From: Ignavibacteria bacterium
GTDB taxonomy: Bacteria > Bacteroidota > Ignavibacteria > Ignavibacteriales > Ignavibacteriaceae
Assembly (NCBI GenBank): GCA_021286645.1
Contig: JAJTBZ010000043.1
Span: forward strand, 1 to 50,734
Reading direction: 5' to 3'
DNA length: 50,734 bases
A program made the position numbers and the translations under genes. The notes under the pieces were generated by a model that saw nothing but the letters and a program-made list of their open reading frames with translations, was not told the origin of the DNA and did no database searches. This document shows, in pieces, positions 8,598-17,455 of this stretch. Positions within the stretch are counted from its first letter, which is position 1; every line of letters begins with the position of its first letter.

Positions 8598-9948
8598 TGT
8601 TCTCGTAGCCGAGATAGGCAGTACTACTACAGTAGTGAATGCCTTTCAGAATATTCATGCTGATGGCAGCCAGGCCCGCTTTGTTGGGCAGGGCCAGGCT
8701 GCCACAACTGTACTCGAGGGTGATGTAACTGTCGGGTTGAGAAATGCCATCGAAAATCTGAAACAAAACATCCTGGCTGTTGAACTTACCTGGGATGAAA
8801 TGCTGGCTACCAGCAGTGCTGCCGGTGGATTGCGCATGTCAGTGCATGGCCTTGTATTCGATATGACTGTTCGGGCAGCCCGGGAAGCTGCATTAGGTGC
8901 AGGTGCAATTGTTAAACTGGTTACGGCCGGTAAAATGCGCCTAAGCGACCTAACACGTGTACAGAATCTTAATCCTAATATTATTCTGGTTGCCGGCGGA
9001 GTCGATTATGGCGAAAGGGATACTGCTCTGCATAATTTTGAACAATTGGCCCGGGCAAGAGTGCAGGCTCCTGTTATATACGCCGGGAATGTTGAAAATG
9101 TTGATGATATACGTAACCTTGCAGATGTCGCCCGAATAAAATTGTATGTGGTTGAAAATGTTTATCCAAAAGTTGACCTGCTCAATGTTGAACCTGCGCG
9201 TAAAGTTATTCAGCAAGTGTTTGAAGAGCATATAGTTCATGCACCGGGTATGACAACAGTGCGTGAAATGGTTAACGGGCCTATTATTCCAACACCCGGT
9301 GCGGTTATGGAAGCAGCAAAATTATTGCGGAATGAAATAGGAAATTTAATGGTATTTGATGTCGGAGGAGCAACTACAGATGTTCATTCGGTTACTGAAG
9401 ATTCCGAGGATATCAGTCATATATTACTTAGCCCGGAACCTACGGCAAAAAGGACTGTAGAAGGGGATTTGGGTGTTTATGTAAACCTGCAGCACGTTGT
9501 GGAAAAGATCACCAGAGAAAAACTAAAGGAAGAATTTCCGGATACAGAAGAACTGATTTCTAATGCGAAACCAATACCTGAATCGGCAAGAGAAAAAGAA
9601 TTTATTGGACGCCTGGCCCGTGAAGCCACACTTACAGCCTTGGAAAGGCATGCCGGAAGGTTGCGAAGTGTTTTTGTGCTGCCCGGTAAAAAAACTATTG
9701 CAGAAGGCAAAGACTTAACGGGTGTAAAATACATAATTGGAACTGGCGGGGCGCTGACACGTTTGCCTTTGCGCGAACAAATTCTTGGGGCTGTGCTCAG
9801 CCATGGTGCCGGCGAAGAATTATACCCAAAATCCAGCGCTATTACCCTTTTTGATAATGATTATATTATGGCTTCTCTGGGTGTGTTATCAAAGAAATAC
9901 CCGCAGGCAGCGCTGGCACTTATGAAAAAAAGTTTACAAATAGATTAA
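8575..9948 (+). CDS. ASKHA-family (MutL/GlmL-like) putative aminomutase reactivase
   Basis: A 457-residue protein of the MutL/GlmL family, actin-like ATPases found beside B12-dependent mutases. Motifs seen: the N-terminal phosphate loop VAEIGSTTT (about 10-18), the second phosphate motif FDVGGATTDVHS, and a C-terminal adenosine-loop-like IIGTGGALTRLP. By analogy with other family members it would help replace inactivated cobalamin on OraE; that role is inferred from position. The GTG start at 8575 lies inside oraE, giving a 23-base overlap and hence likely coupling; a second GTG at 8587 is an alternative start. The stop is 8 bases from the orr start. Confidence 0.85.
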   Translation: MNAKVHLDVLVAEIGSTTTVVNAFQNIHADGSQARFVGQGQAATTVLEGDVTVGLRNAIENLKQNILAVELTWDEMLATSSAAGGLRMSVHGLVFDMTVRAAREAALGAGAIVKLVTAGKMRLSDLTRVQNLNPNIILVAGGVDYGERDTALHNFEQLARARVQAPVIYAGNVENVDDIRNLADVARIKLYVVENVYPKVDLLNVEPARKVIQQVFEEHIVHAPGMTTVREMVNGPIIPTPGAVMEAAKLLRNEIGNLMVFDVGGATTDVHSVTEDSEDISHILLSPEPTAKRTVEGDLGVYVNLQHVVEKITREKLKEEFPDTEELISNAKPIPESAREKEFIGRLAREATLTALERHAGRLRSVFVLPGKKTIAEGKDLTGVKYIIGTGGALTRLPLREQILGAVLSHGAGEELYPKSSAITLFDNDYIMASLGVLSKKYPQAALALMKKSLQID

Positions 9949-9956
9949 TTAGGTTT

Positions 9957-11024
9957 ATGAAAAATCAATATCCCGCCTTAATAATTGATACAAAAAAGAT
10001 AGAGCATAATACCAGAATACTGGTTACAAAATGCAAGGAGTATTCAATATCTGTTGCCGCTGTAAGCAAAGTTTTTTGCGCAATTCCGGAGGTGGTTCAG
10101 GCAATGATTCAGGGCGGGGCAGAAATGATTGCCGATTCGCGGATCGAGAATCTGGAGAAACTAGATAAAATTGCCATTCCGAAGATGCTCCTAAGAGTTC
10201 CAATGCCTTCACAGGCAGATGAAGTTGTTGCAGCCTGTGATATGAGCCTTAATTCGGAACTAATTACTATCCATGCTCTTTCTCAGGCAGCTGAAAAAAT
10301 CCATAAAATTCATGACATAATTCTCATGATCGATTTAGGGGATTTACGTGAAGGGGTTTGGTTTGCAGATGCTGTAGAGTTTGTCGGGCAATTGAGGGAC
10401 CTTGCCGGAGTCCGTCTCCGGGGGATAGGTACAAATCTTACCTGCTACGGCGGAGTTATACCGCGACCGGATAATCTGGGTATCCTCCTGGATATAAAAA
10501 AACAGATTCAGGAACAATACAATTTACAAATTGAGATAGTTTCCGGTGGCAACTCGAGTAGTTTACATCTGGTTTATACCGGTCAAATTCCTGAAGGCGT
10601 AAACCAGCTTCGATTAGGTGAATCGATAGTATTAGGAGTAGAAACTGCTTTTGGTGAACGGATAAATAATACATATCGAGATTCATTTACATTCGTTGCC
10701 GAAATTATTGAACTTAAGGAGAAGCCATCTATTCCAATTGGCGAAATAGGAATGGATGCTTTTGGCCAAAAACCGGTATTTGAGGACAAAGGAATTCGCA
10801 AGAGAGGCATTTTGGCCGCGGGCAGGCAGGATATGAATTTTAGCGGACTGATTCCCCGAGATGCGGGATTGAGCATTATTGGCGGTAGTAGTGATCACCT
10901 GATTGTAGATTTTACCGAGGGGAGCCGATTTTATTCTGTTGGGGATAAAGTAGAATTTGATCTTACTTATGGCGGGTTGCTGGCTGCTTCAACATCATCG
11001 TATGTAACAAAAGTTATACTATAA
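9957..11024 (+). CDS. orr: Ornithine racemase (alanine racemase-type, PLP)
   Basis: A 355-residue fold-type III PLP enzyme. It converts L-ornithine to D-ornithine, the substrate of OraSE. The PLP lysine is K38 in AAVSKVFCA. Next come an IADSRIENLEKL stretch, DLGDLREGVW, the glycine-serine phosphate-binding motif SGGNSSSLHL and a C-terminal beta domain. The sequence fits the single-domain-type amino acid racemases assigned to ornithine, and the operon context makes ornithine by far the best choice of substrate. It is the last gene of the operon and is followed directly by a strong bidirectional terminator. Confidence 0.92.
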   Translation: MKNQYPALIIDTKKIEHNTRILVTKCKEYSISVAAVSKVFCAIPEVVQAMIQGGAEMIADSRIENLEKLDKIAIPKMLLRVPMPSQADEVVAACDMSLNSELITIHALSQAAEKIHKIHDIILMIDLGDLREGVWFADAVEFVGQLRDLAGVRLRGIGTNLTCYGGVIPRPDNLGILLDIKKQIQEQYNLQIEIVSGGNSSSLHLVYTGQIPEGVNQLRLGESIVLGVETAFGERINNTYRDSFTFVAEIIELKEKPSIPIGEIGMDAFGQKPVFEDKGIRKRGILAAGRQDMNFSGLIPRDAGLSIIGGSSDHLIVDFTEGSRFYSVGDKVEFDLTYGGLLAASTSSYVTKVIL

Positions 11025-11028
11025 AAAA

Positions 11029-11057
11029 AGAGGCTGTCTATGTGTGAGACAGCCTCT
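11029..11057. terminator. Bidirectional intrinsic terminator (orr / ychF)
   Basis: A perfect 11-base-pair stem, AGAGGCTGTCT (11029-11039) with AGACAGCCTCT (11047-11057), and a 7-base loop. It is flanked by an A-run upstream and TAAAAA downstream. It lies between convergent orr and ychF and can serve both strands; the T-run is better for the minus strand. Confidence 0.88.
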
Positions 11058-11068
11058 AAAAATACCCT

Positions 11069-12148
11069 TTAACTATGGCGTATATTAAGAATATCGCCAT
11101 CCTTACAAATGTATTCCTTCCCCTCAAGCCTCCACGCGCCTGCATCTTTACACTTTGCCATACTTCCATAATTCATGAAATCATCATATCCAACCACTTC
11201 TGCACGAATGAACTTATTATAAAAGTCGGTATGAATGACGCCCGCAGCATCCTGTGCAGTCATGTTCTTTTTAATAGTCCATGCCCGGCATTCGTCTTCG
11301 CCGACAGTAAGGAATGACTGCAATCCAAGAAGGGCATAAATGGTACGGAGTATCTTATCCAATGCCGATTCGGTAATGCCAAAATCGGATTTGAACATTT
11401 CGGCTTCTTCATCGCTTAATTGCGAAAGTTCATATTCAAATCGGGCAAAAAATGGAAAAACAACAAACGCGTCCTTCCCGAACTTATTATCGACATCGCT
11501 AATAAATTTATCAACCAGGTCTTTGGAATTTTCATCCAGATTTAACCCGATAATAAGGGGTTTTAAGGTAAGGAATTGATAACCGGAAATGACTTTCCTT
11601 TCATTTTCATCCAAAACGAGAGTACGCAATGGTTTCTCCTGTTCGGTGTGTGCCTGCATTTTCTTGAACACGGGCAATTCTCTGGTGAGCTGATCGTTTT
11701 TCTGTTTCAATAGATCCTTTTCAATTTTCTCGAGCCGCTTCTCGATTAGCGACATATCAGAAAGCAGGAATTCGGTTTCTAGGAATTCAATATCCCTAAC
11801 AGGATCAATCGAAACATTTGGATGGGGGATAGAATCATCGGCAAACTGGCGAACGATGTGAATGAGCGCATCCGTATTTTTTACTTTAGCCAAAAAGTCA
11901 GAGGTAATCTTCAGTTTACCATCATCGGAGAGCGGTAAACCGGGAATATCAAGCACTTCCAGTACCGCGTTTACCTGTTTTTTGGGGTTAAATATTGCAG
12001 AAAGCTTATCAAGCCGGGTATCGGGTATTTTAATCACCGCGCGATTTTGTTCGGATTTACCCGCTTCACCGGAGTTGCCACCGTGAATCATTGTCTGGAA
12101 AAGAGTTGTTTTTCCGCTATTCTGAATACCTACTAAACCAATTTGCAT
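11069..12148 (-). CDS. ychF: Ribosome-binding ATPase YchF (Obg-family)
   Basis: A 359-residue P-loop protein of the YchF/OLA1 family, a cytoplasmic ATPase that binds ribosomes and is linked to stress responses. The G1 loop GIQNSGKTT spans residues 7-15, a DIPGLP G3 motif follows, and the G4 position reads NLDE rather than NKxD; this is the known reason YchF prefers ATP. The middle section (about 125-190) is helical, and the C-terminal TGS-like domain ends IRAEVVGYDDFM, AGAWRLEGKEYICKDGDILN. Length is normal. It is a single gene convergent with the ornithine operon and has no evident functional link to it. Confidence 0.95.
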   Translation of the reverse strand: MQIGLVGIQNSGKTTLFQTMIHGGNSGEAGKSEQNRAVIKIPDTRLDKLSAIFNPKKQVNAVLEVLDIPGLPLSDDGKLKITSDFLAKVKNTDALIHIVRQFADDSIPHPNVSIDPVRDIEFLETEFLLSDMSLIEKRLEKIEKDLLKQKNDQLTRELPVFKKMQAHTEQEKPLRTLVLDENERKVISGYQFLTLKPLIIGLNLDENSKDLVDKFISDVDNKFGKDAFVVFPFFARFEYELSQLSDEEAEMFKSDFGITESALDKILRTIYALLGLQSFLTVGEDECRAWTIKKNMTAQDAAGVIHTDFYNKFIRAEVVGYDDFMNYGSMAKCKDAGAWRLEGKEYICKDGDILNIRHS

Positions 12149-12276
12149 ATGTACCTAAAATAATTAATCTTCTTTTACTTATTGCAGCTAAATGACTTAC
12201 CGGCAGATTGTTAATTAATTGTTAAACTGATCTATCCCGGTGAGAATGAGAACTATATGTCGTTTCAATTTGTTAT

Positions 12277-12359
12277 TTTCTTTGGGTAGGCTGCTTCAAA
12301 AAGCCCAAAAGAAACAGACTTTAAATGTATCAAAAAGAAACCATACAATCAATGTATGG
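12277..12359 (+). promoter_or_regulatory. Two stem-loops upstream of glgC
   Basis: The 282 bases between ychF and glgC contain an imperfect stem, TTTCTTTGGG (12277-12286) with CCCAAAAGAAA (12304-12314, one bulged A), and a second stem, CCATAC (12341-12346) with GTATGG (12354-12359). Both would be in the glgC mRNA leader if transcription starts upstream of 12277. No Shine-Dalgarno masking is obvious, and I cannot match the arrangement to a known riboswitch. The rest of the gap appears to hold only promoter sequence. Confidence 0.35.
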
Positions 12360-12419
12360 AGGGTGTTCTATTTTATGTTTTATTTTTATAACTTAAATAA
12401 TATTTAGTGAATATAATTT

Positions 12420-12426
12420 AGGAGGT
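12420..12426 (+). promoter_or_regulatory. Ribosome binding site deciding the glgC start
   Basis: AGGAGGT lies 4 bases before the GTG at 12431. The next in-frame ATG (12458) has no such sequence, so the GTG start is preferred. Confidence 0.8.
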
Positions 12427-12430
12427 TTTA

Positions 12431-13669
12431 GTGTTTCCAGGTTCATCAATGTTACGCGATACAATTACGATGATACTCGCCGGCGGGCAAGGTGAACGTT
12501 TGTACCCCCTGACAGTTCACCGGAGTAAACCTGCAGTGCCATTTGGCGGCAAATATCGAATAATTGATTTCGCGCTATCGAACTGTTTGAACTCCGGCCT
12601 TCGAAGAATATATATATTAGTGCAATATAAAAGTGATTCTCTTAATCAACATATTTTTGAAGCCTGGAGTATATTCAATCCGGAATTGGGCGAATTTATC
12701 TATTCGGTTCCACCTCAAAGAAAATTAAATGGCGATTGGTACCTTGGTACTGCCAATGCAATATATCAAAACATGAATCTTTTCACGGGGGAACGTAAGT
12801 GTAAGTGGGTTTTGTGTTTAAGTGGTGACCATATTTATAAGATGGATTACTTGAAAATGCTTCAATTCCACAACGATATGTCGGCGGATTTATCAATTGC
12901 ATGTATGGATGTTCCGGTTGATGATGCTTCCCGTTTTGGAGTAATTGGAATTGACGAACTATATCGGGTGAACATGTTCCTGGAAAAACCCGAAAACCCG
13001 CCTGAAAACCCGAATAGACCGGGACAGGCTTTAGTGAATATGGGCATTTATATCTTCAATGAATCCGTGCTACGCGATGTTCTGATGGATATGCAGGCTA
13101 AAAAACTGAAAAATCAGGATTTTGGCCAGGATGTTATACCATATATGGTAGCAAATAAATATAATGTAATAGCGTATCCTTTTATTGATGAAAATAAGAA
13201 GAGCAAACCGTATTGGAAAGATATCGGAACGATTGACAGCTATTATGAAGCAAGTATGGACCTTATTTCCGTTACGCCGGAGTTTAACTTGTATGATAAC
13301 GACTGGCCTCTGCGCACCTATCAATATCAATTCCCCCCGGCAAAAACACTTTCCCACGAGGGTGAGCGAATAGGCCGAACGCTAAACTCGCTTATTTGTG
13401 ATGGAACTATAGTGTCAGGAGGTTTGGTTGAGCGATCAATTATCGGGGCGAATACCCGTATCAATTCGTATTCGTATGTAACCGATTCGATAATCATGAA
13501 TAATTGCGATATCGGTCGCCGAGCCAAGATTCGCAGAGCAATTATCGATAAGAATGTACGGATTCCTGAGGGAGTTGAAATTGGTTTCGATCCGATTGCA
13601 GATAAAAAACGCTTTTCTGTAACTGATAGTGGTATAGTTGTAATTCCCAAGAACTATTCATTTCAATAA
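12431..13669 (+). CDS. glgC: Glucose-1-phosphate adenylyltransferase
   Basis: A 412-residue ADP-glucose pyrophosphorylase. It makes ADP-glucose from ATP and glucose-1-phosphate, the committed step of bacterial glycogen synthesis. The N-terminal nucleotidyltransferase signature is LAGGQGERLYPLT (about 18-30), with SKPAVPFGGKYRIIDF after it. Later come LSGDHIYKMDY, the substrate loop FLEKPENP and the PYWKDIGTIDSYYEA segment. The C-terminus (from about 300) is a left-handed beta-helix with hexapeptide-like repeats, which carries regulation in this family. It appears monocistronic; no glgA or glgB is next to it. Confidence 0.95.
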   Translation: MFPGSSMLRDTITMILAGGQGERLYPLTVHRSKPAVPFGGKYRIIDFALSNCLNSGLRRIYILVQYKSDSLNQHIFEAWSIFNPELGEFIYSVPPQRKLNGDWYLGTANAIYQNMNLFTGERKCKWVLCLSGDHIYKMDYLKMLQFHNDMSADLSIACMDVPVDDASRFGVIGIDELYRVNMFLEKPENPPENPNRPGQALVNMGIYIFNESVLRDVLMDMQAKKLKNQDFGQDVIPYMVANKYNVIAYPFIDENKKSKPYWKDIGTIDSYYEASMDLISVTPEFNLYDNDWPLRTYQYQFPPAKTLSHEGERIGRTLNSLICDGTIVSGGLVERSIIGANTRINSYSYVTDSIIMNNCDIGRRAKIRRAIIDKNVRIPEGVEIGFDPIADKKRFSVTDSGIVVIPKNYSFQ

Positions 13670-13679
13670 TTTTTTTTTC

Positions 13680-13718
13680 AACCGGAGATAGTTTTTTTTT
13701 AGAATATTATCTCCGGTT
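13680..13718 (+). terminator. Terminator-like stem-loop after glgC
   Basis: AACCGGAGATA (13680-13690) pairs perfectly with TATCTCCGGTT (13708-13718) across a 17-base loop that contains a run of Ts. It lies 10 bases after the glgC stop. The T-run is in the loop rather than after the stem, which is unusual for an intrinsic terminator. Confidence 0.6.
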
Positions 13719-13803
13719 TGCACTTCATCAAATTTATTATTCCGGCACAACTCTCCTAAATAATTTAATAAATGTGACTGAAATTGTCCTTAATTGAAAC
13801 ATT

Positions 13804-13836
13804 AACGTAACTATATATAAAATAATTAGTTGCGTT
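13804..13836. repeat. Inverted repeat in the glgC-TonB receptor gap
   Basis: AACGTAACTA (13804-13813) and TAGTTGCGTT (13827-13836) form a 10-pair stem with one T-G wobble and a 13-base loop. It lies in the 387-base gap before the receptor gene at 14057. It could be an operator or a leader hairpin. The rest of the gap shows no gene or clear promoter; GGAG lies close before the receptor start. Confidence 0.35.
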
Positions 13837-14056
13837 ATCTTAACAATTTATTAACACACTGGTTATGAATAGAATATCTTTAATAGGTATAATTGAATCT
13901 GTAATGCAAAATAATTAGGAAATGACCGTAAGTATTTAGTATTTTTCTCATGGGCATATGACGTTTTTTTCGTCTGTCTTTATGTTGAGATTGGTTCGTT
14001 ATCCGAAGTTTGTTATTTAGCTACTAAATAATTCTATCAACTATCTGGAGATATCT

Positions 14057-17000
14057 ATGAATCTGAAGGGACTATTAGTTCTTCTCTTAGCATGTATGTT
14101 ACTTTCTTCCGGAATTACACTGGCACAGGGCACAGCAACAAGTGCATCAATTATTGGTCAGGTACTGGATAAAGATAATAGCACGCTTCCCGGCGCAACA
14201 GTTGTTGCAGTCCACAAACCTTCCGGTACTGTATTTGGTACCACAACACGGCTCGATGGCCGGTACACACTCCAAAATCTTAAAGTAGGCGGTCCTTATG
14301 AAATCACATATTCGTATGTTGGATATAATAAGAATGTTCATACGATCGACTATTTAAAATTATCACAAGTGTTTACATTAAACGTTATTTTAACTCCTGT
14401 TTCAATGCAAATGGGTGCTTTAACAGTTACCGGTGAAAAGAGTAACGTTCTTAATTCCGGTAAAACTGGTGCTGCAACCGATGTAGGCAAAGATGTGATT
14501 GAAAGAACTCCTACAATCAGTAGAAGTTTTCAGGATTTTTCTAAACTTTCACCAATGTTCTCCGGACAGAGCTTAAGTGCCGGTGGTAGAAATTCTAAAT
14601 TGAATAACATTCAATTAGACGGAACACAGTACAATGATATGTTTGGTTTAGGTAACTCGGGTACACCGGGTGGTCAGGCCAATACAAATCCGGTTTCATT
14701 GGATGCAGTACAAGAATTTCAGGTTGTAATTGCTCCTTTTGACGTTCGGCAAAGTGGTTTTACCGGTGGTGGTATTAACGCTATTACCCGTAGTGGAACG
14801 AATACACTTGAAGGTTCCGCGTTCTATTATAATCGCAATGAAAATTTCATGGGTAAAAGCCCTGATGCTGCCAAGAAAAAATATGATGAATTCTCTGAAT
14901 ATCAGGCAGGCTTCAGACTTGGCGGACCAATTATGCAGAACAAACTTTTCTTCTTCGTTAATGCTGAATTAACTCGCAGAAAAGCACCGATTTCTAACTT
15001 AGCTTTAACCAATGCTTCAATTTCAGAAACCGACAAAGCTAAGATTACTGCTTTGGCAGATTCAGTACGCAATATATTAGTTAACAAATACAATTATGAT
15101 CCGGGTACATATGCCCCGAAGAATGCTATTCGCCCCAGCTATAAATTTTTCACGCGTTTTGATTGGAATATTGATGACAACAATCACTTAACCGTACGTG
15201 AAAACTATGTATCGGCAAATGATGATATTCTTCAAAGAAATGATCGTGTATCATTTGATGATCGTATGTATACTTTCAAAAATACAACGAATTCACTCGT
15301 CGCCCAGTTAACGAGTACTTTCGGAAATAACTTATCAAACGAGTTAATTCTTGGTTATACAACGATACGTGATAAACGTACAGTTGATAATGCATTTCCG
15401 TCATTACGCTTCTACTCACCGGTAGTTGGTTCTGATGTATATGCAGGTACTGAAGAATACTCGGTAAGAAATGGCCTTGATCAGGATGTCTTTGAATTTA
15501 CTGATAACGTGTCTTTCTATTATGGTCCTCACATTTTTACGGTTGGAACACATAATGAATTCTTTAAGTTTTCGAACTTATTCACCAGGAATTTCTATGG
15601 TATGTACACATTTAACTATGCAAAGGAACTCGCCGATGCAAAGAGTGCTGCTTACTCATATAGATATTCCTTGACCGGTGATCCTGATTTTGCTCCTAAA
15701 TTTGGAGTTCGTCAGTATGGTTTCTATGCTCAGGATGAATATACTCCTATCAGCGGTTTGAAGTTAACTGCCGGTGTTCGTATTGATATACCTACATTCC
15801 CTGATTCACCATCTAAGAACGATTCAGTAACCAAATATTTTGGTTATATGAACCTTAGTACAGACAAATTACCTTCGGGCAAAGTTCTGTTTTCACCCCG
15901 CTTTGGTGTAAACTATGACGTGCTTGGTAATAAAGATTTAATCGTGCGTGGTGGTGTTGGTGTATTCACAGGCAAGATCCCGTATGTTTGGATTTCGAAT
16001 CAGTATAGCAATACCGGTATTGAATTCGCCGATATCTCGAATGCAAGCGGTAAAGTTCAGCCTTTCAATTCCGACCCATATAATCAGCCTAAATCGGGCC
16101 CGAATATTACACAGGGTGCTACAACAGAAATCGATATTACCGATCAGGATTTCAAGATGCCGCAATTATTACGGTATAATCTTGGCGCGGACGTTAAATT
16201 GCCATTTAATTTAACCGGTAGTGTAGATTATTTGTATTCGAAGAACCTCAACGATATGATGTATAAAGATCTGAATATTGGGCCTGCAAATGGTACCTTA
16301 CCTGACGGGCGCCCAACCTATACCGGAAGCCGTATTGCAAAATACTTCCAGCGAGTCATGTTGTTAACCAATACTTCAGATGGTTATCAGTCTAACTTTG
16401 CAGTTCAGATTCAGGGCGATGTACTTCCTGATCTGAATGTAAACGGCGCGTATGCTTTTGGAACCGCAAAAGATAAGAATAGCGTACTCTCAAGTCAGGC
16501 TTATTCACAGTTCCGTTATAGCCCGATCAATAACGATCCAAACAATCCATCGTTAACTACAGCCAATTTCGAAATTAAACATCGTATTTTGGTTAGTGTC
16601 GGTTATGGTATTGACGTGTATAAAGGTGTTCATGCTACTGTATCGTTATTCTACAACGGTCAGTCAGGCAGACCATTCTCTTATCGTTATTCAAACGATG
16701 CGAACGGTGACGGACACGATGCAAATGATCTTATTTTTGTTCCGGCTAACAAAGATGATTACATCTATGTACCAACGGATAAAAATGATACCAGAACAGC
16801 TGCAACAATCGGCGATCAATTCTGGGCTTACGTTAACAATGATGATTACCTTAAAGATCATAAAGGACAGATCATGGAACGTAACGCTGCCCGTGAACCA
16901 TGGGTTAGCCAATTTGATTTCCGTGCGGCGGTAAAGATTAATACCTATGCTACCCAATCAGTAGAACTCTCTCTCGATATTCTGAACGTTGGTAACTTAC

Positions 17001-17185
17001 TTAATTCCGATTGGGGTTGGGTAAAACAAGTTCCGAATCAGGCAGACGCTCTGTTGAAGTATCAGGGTATTGACGCTGCTACAAAGAAAATGAAAGTTAG
17101 CTTCACTAATAAAGATAATCCGTTTATTGCGGATAACTTGCTTTCACGCTATCAAATGCAGTTAGGTTTACGCTATAACTTTTAA
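14057..17185 (+). CDS. Oar-like TonB-dependent outer-membrane receptor
   Basis: A 1042-residue outer-membrane protein. A signal peptide (about 1-24, ending TLAQG) is followed by a carboxypeptidase-regulatory-like beta-sandwich (about 32-115; GQVLDKDNSTLPGATV, then DGRYTLQNL), as in Oar and many Bacteroidota receptors. The plug domain (about 125-250) contains SAGGRNSKLNNIQLDGTQYN and ends in GGGINAITRSGTNT. The rest is a long beta-barrel finishing LGLRYNF, with the terminal aromatic residue expected for Bam-dependent insertion. I see no partner SusD gene, so a SusC-type glycan system is unlikely. The substrate is unknown; Oar-type proteins have been linked to export or adhesion as well as uptake. 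It stands alone between two terminator-like hairpins. Confidence 0.88.
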   Translation: MNLKGLLVLLLACMLLSSGITLAQGTATSASIIGQVLDKDNSTLPGATVVAVHKPSGTVFGTTTRLDGRYTLQNLKVGGPYEITYSYVGYNKNVHTIDYLKLSQVFTLNVILTPVSMQMGALTVTGEKSNVLNSGKTGAATDVGKDVIERTPTISRSFQDFSKLSPMFSGQSLSAGGRNSKLNNIQLDGTQYNDMFGLGNSGTPGGQANTNPVSLDAVQEFQVVIAPFDVRQSGFTGGGINAITRSGTNTLEGSAFYYNRNENFMGKSPDAAKKKYDEFSEYQAGFRLGGPIMQNKLFFFVNAELTRRKAPISNLALTNASISETDKAKITALADSVRNILVNKYNYDPGTYAPKNAIRPSYKFFTRFDWNIDDNNHLTVRENYVSANDDILQRNDRVSFDDRMYTFKNTTNSLVAQLTSTFGNNLSNELILGYTTIRDKRTVDNAFPSLRFYSPVVGSDVYAGTEEYSVRNGLDQDVFEFTDNVSFYYGPHIFTVGTHNEFFKFSNLFTRNFYGMYTFNYAKELADAKSAAYSYRYSLTGDPDFAPKFGVRQYGFYAQDEYTPISGLKLTAGVRIDIPTFPDSPSKNDSVTKYFGYMNLSTDKLPSGKVLFSPRFGVNYDVLGNKDLIVRGGVGVFTGKIPYVWISNQYSNTGIEFADISNASGKVQPFNSDPYNQPKSGPNITQGATTEIDITDQDFKMPQLLRYNLGADVKLPFNLTGSVDYLYSKNLNDMMYKDLNIGPANGTLPDGRPTYTGSRIAKYFQRVMLLTNTSDGYQSNFAVQIQGDVLPDLNVNGAYAFGTAKDKNSVLSSQAYSQFRYSPINNDPNNPSLTTANFEIKHRILVSVGYGIDVYKGVHATVSLFYNGQSGRPFSYRYSNDANGDGHDANDLIFVPANKDDYIYVPTDKNDTRTAATIGDQFWAYVNNDDYLKDHKGQIMERNAAREPWVSQFDFRAAVKINTYATQSVELSLDILNVGNLLNSDWGWVKQVPNQADALLKYQGIDAATKKMKVSFTNKDNPFIADNLLSRYQMQLGLRYNF

Positions 17186-17214
17186 GTTATAGTATAACAA
17201 TTCCTGTTTTTTAG

Positions 17215-17242
17215 AGGCTGCCTGAAAATGGCAGCCTTTTTT
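17215..17242 (+). terminator. Intrinsic terminator after the Oar-like receptor
   Basis: AGGCTGCC (17215-17222), a 7-base loop, GGCAGCCT (17230-17237), then six Ts. It is 29 bases after the stop codon. Confidence 0.9.
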
Positions 17243-17330
17243 GTTCGGAAATGAGCAATATGATATTTAATGTTATCTGTGCATTTAAGCTTAAAAAAAA
17301 CAATTTTTTTTGTTAATTATGAAAATTATT

Positions 17331-17358
17331 TTGACAATTAAATGTAACTTCCTATATT
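17331..17358 (+). promoter_or_regulatory. Promoter of the trp operon
   Basis: TTGACA (17331-17336), a 16-base spacer and TATATT (17353-17358) make a good sigma-70-type match; the TATATTG part also resembles the Bacteroidota -7 box. Transcription would begin about 17363-17367, which is on or next to the leader peptide ATG at 17366. Confidence 0.65.
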
Positions 17359-17365
17359 GCATTAT

Positions 17366-17455
17366 ATGAAAAAGATCAATGAGACATATTATACCAACAT
17401 AAATCGCCAAAATATTTGGTGGTGGTGGCATATTGCGTATAGTCTGACTCAGTGA
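17366..17455 (+). CDS. trpL: trp operon leader peptide with four consecutive Trp codons
   Basis: A 29-codon reading frame whose residues 18-21 are four consecutive tryptophans (TGG at 17417-17428), ending at TGA (17453-17455). Trp is the rarest residue, so four in a row directly ahead of a terminator and trpE is diagnostic of ribosome-mediated attenuation. When charged tRNA-Trp is scarce, the ribosome stalls on these codons and the downstream terminator is not formed. There is no Shine-Dalgarno sequence before the ATG, and the best promoter puts transcription start within a few bases of it, so translation may begin on a leaderless mRNA. The peptide itself probably has no function after synthesis. 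Confidence 0.93.
   Translation: MKKINETYYTNINRQNIWWWWHIAYSLTQ

Noticed and set aside
17215-17242. Considering the hairpin after the Oar-like receptor as part of the trp leader.
   Set aside because: It lies about 90 bases ahead of the trp promoter and has its own T-run, so it ends the receptor transcript.
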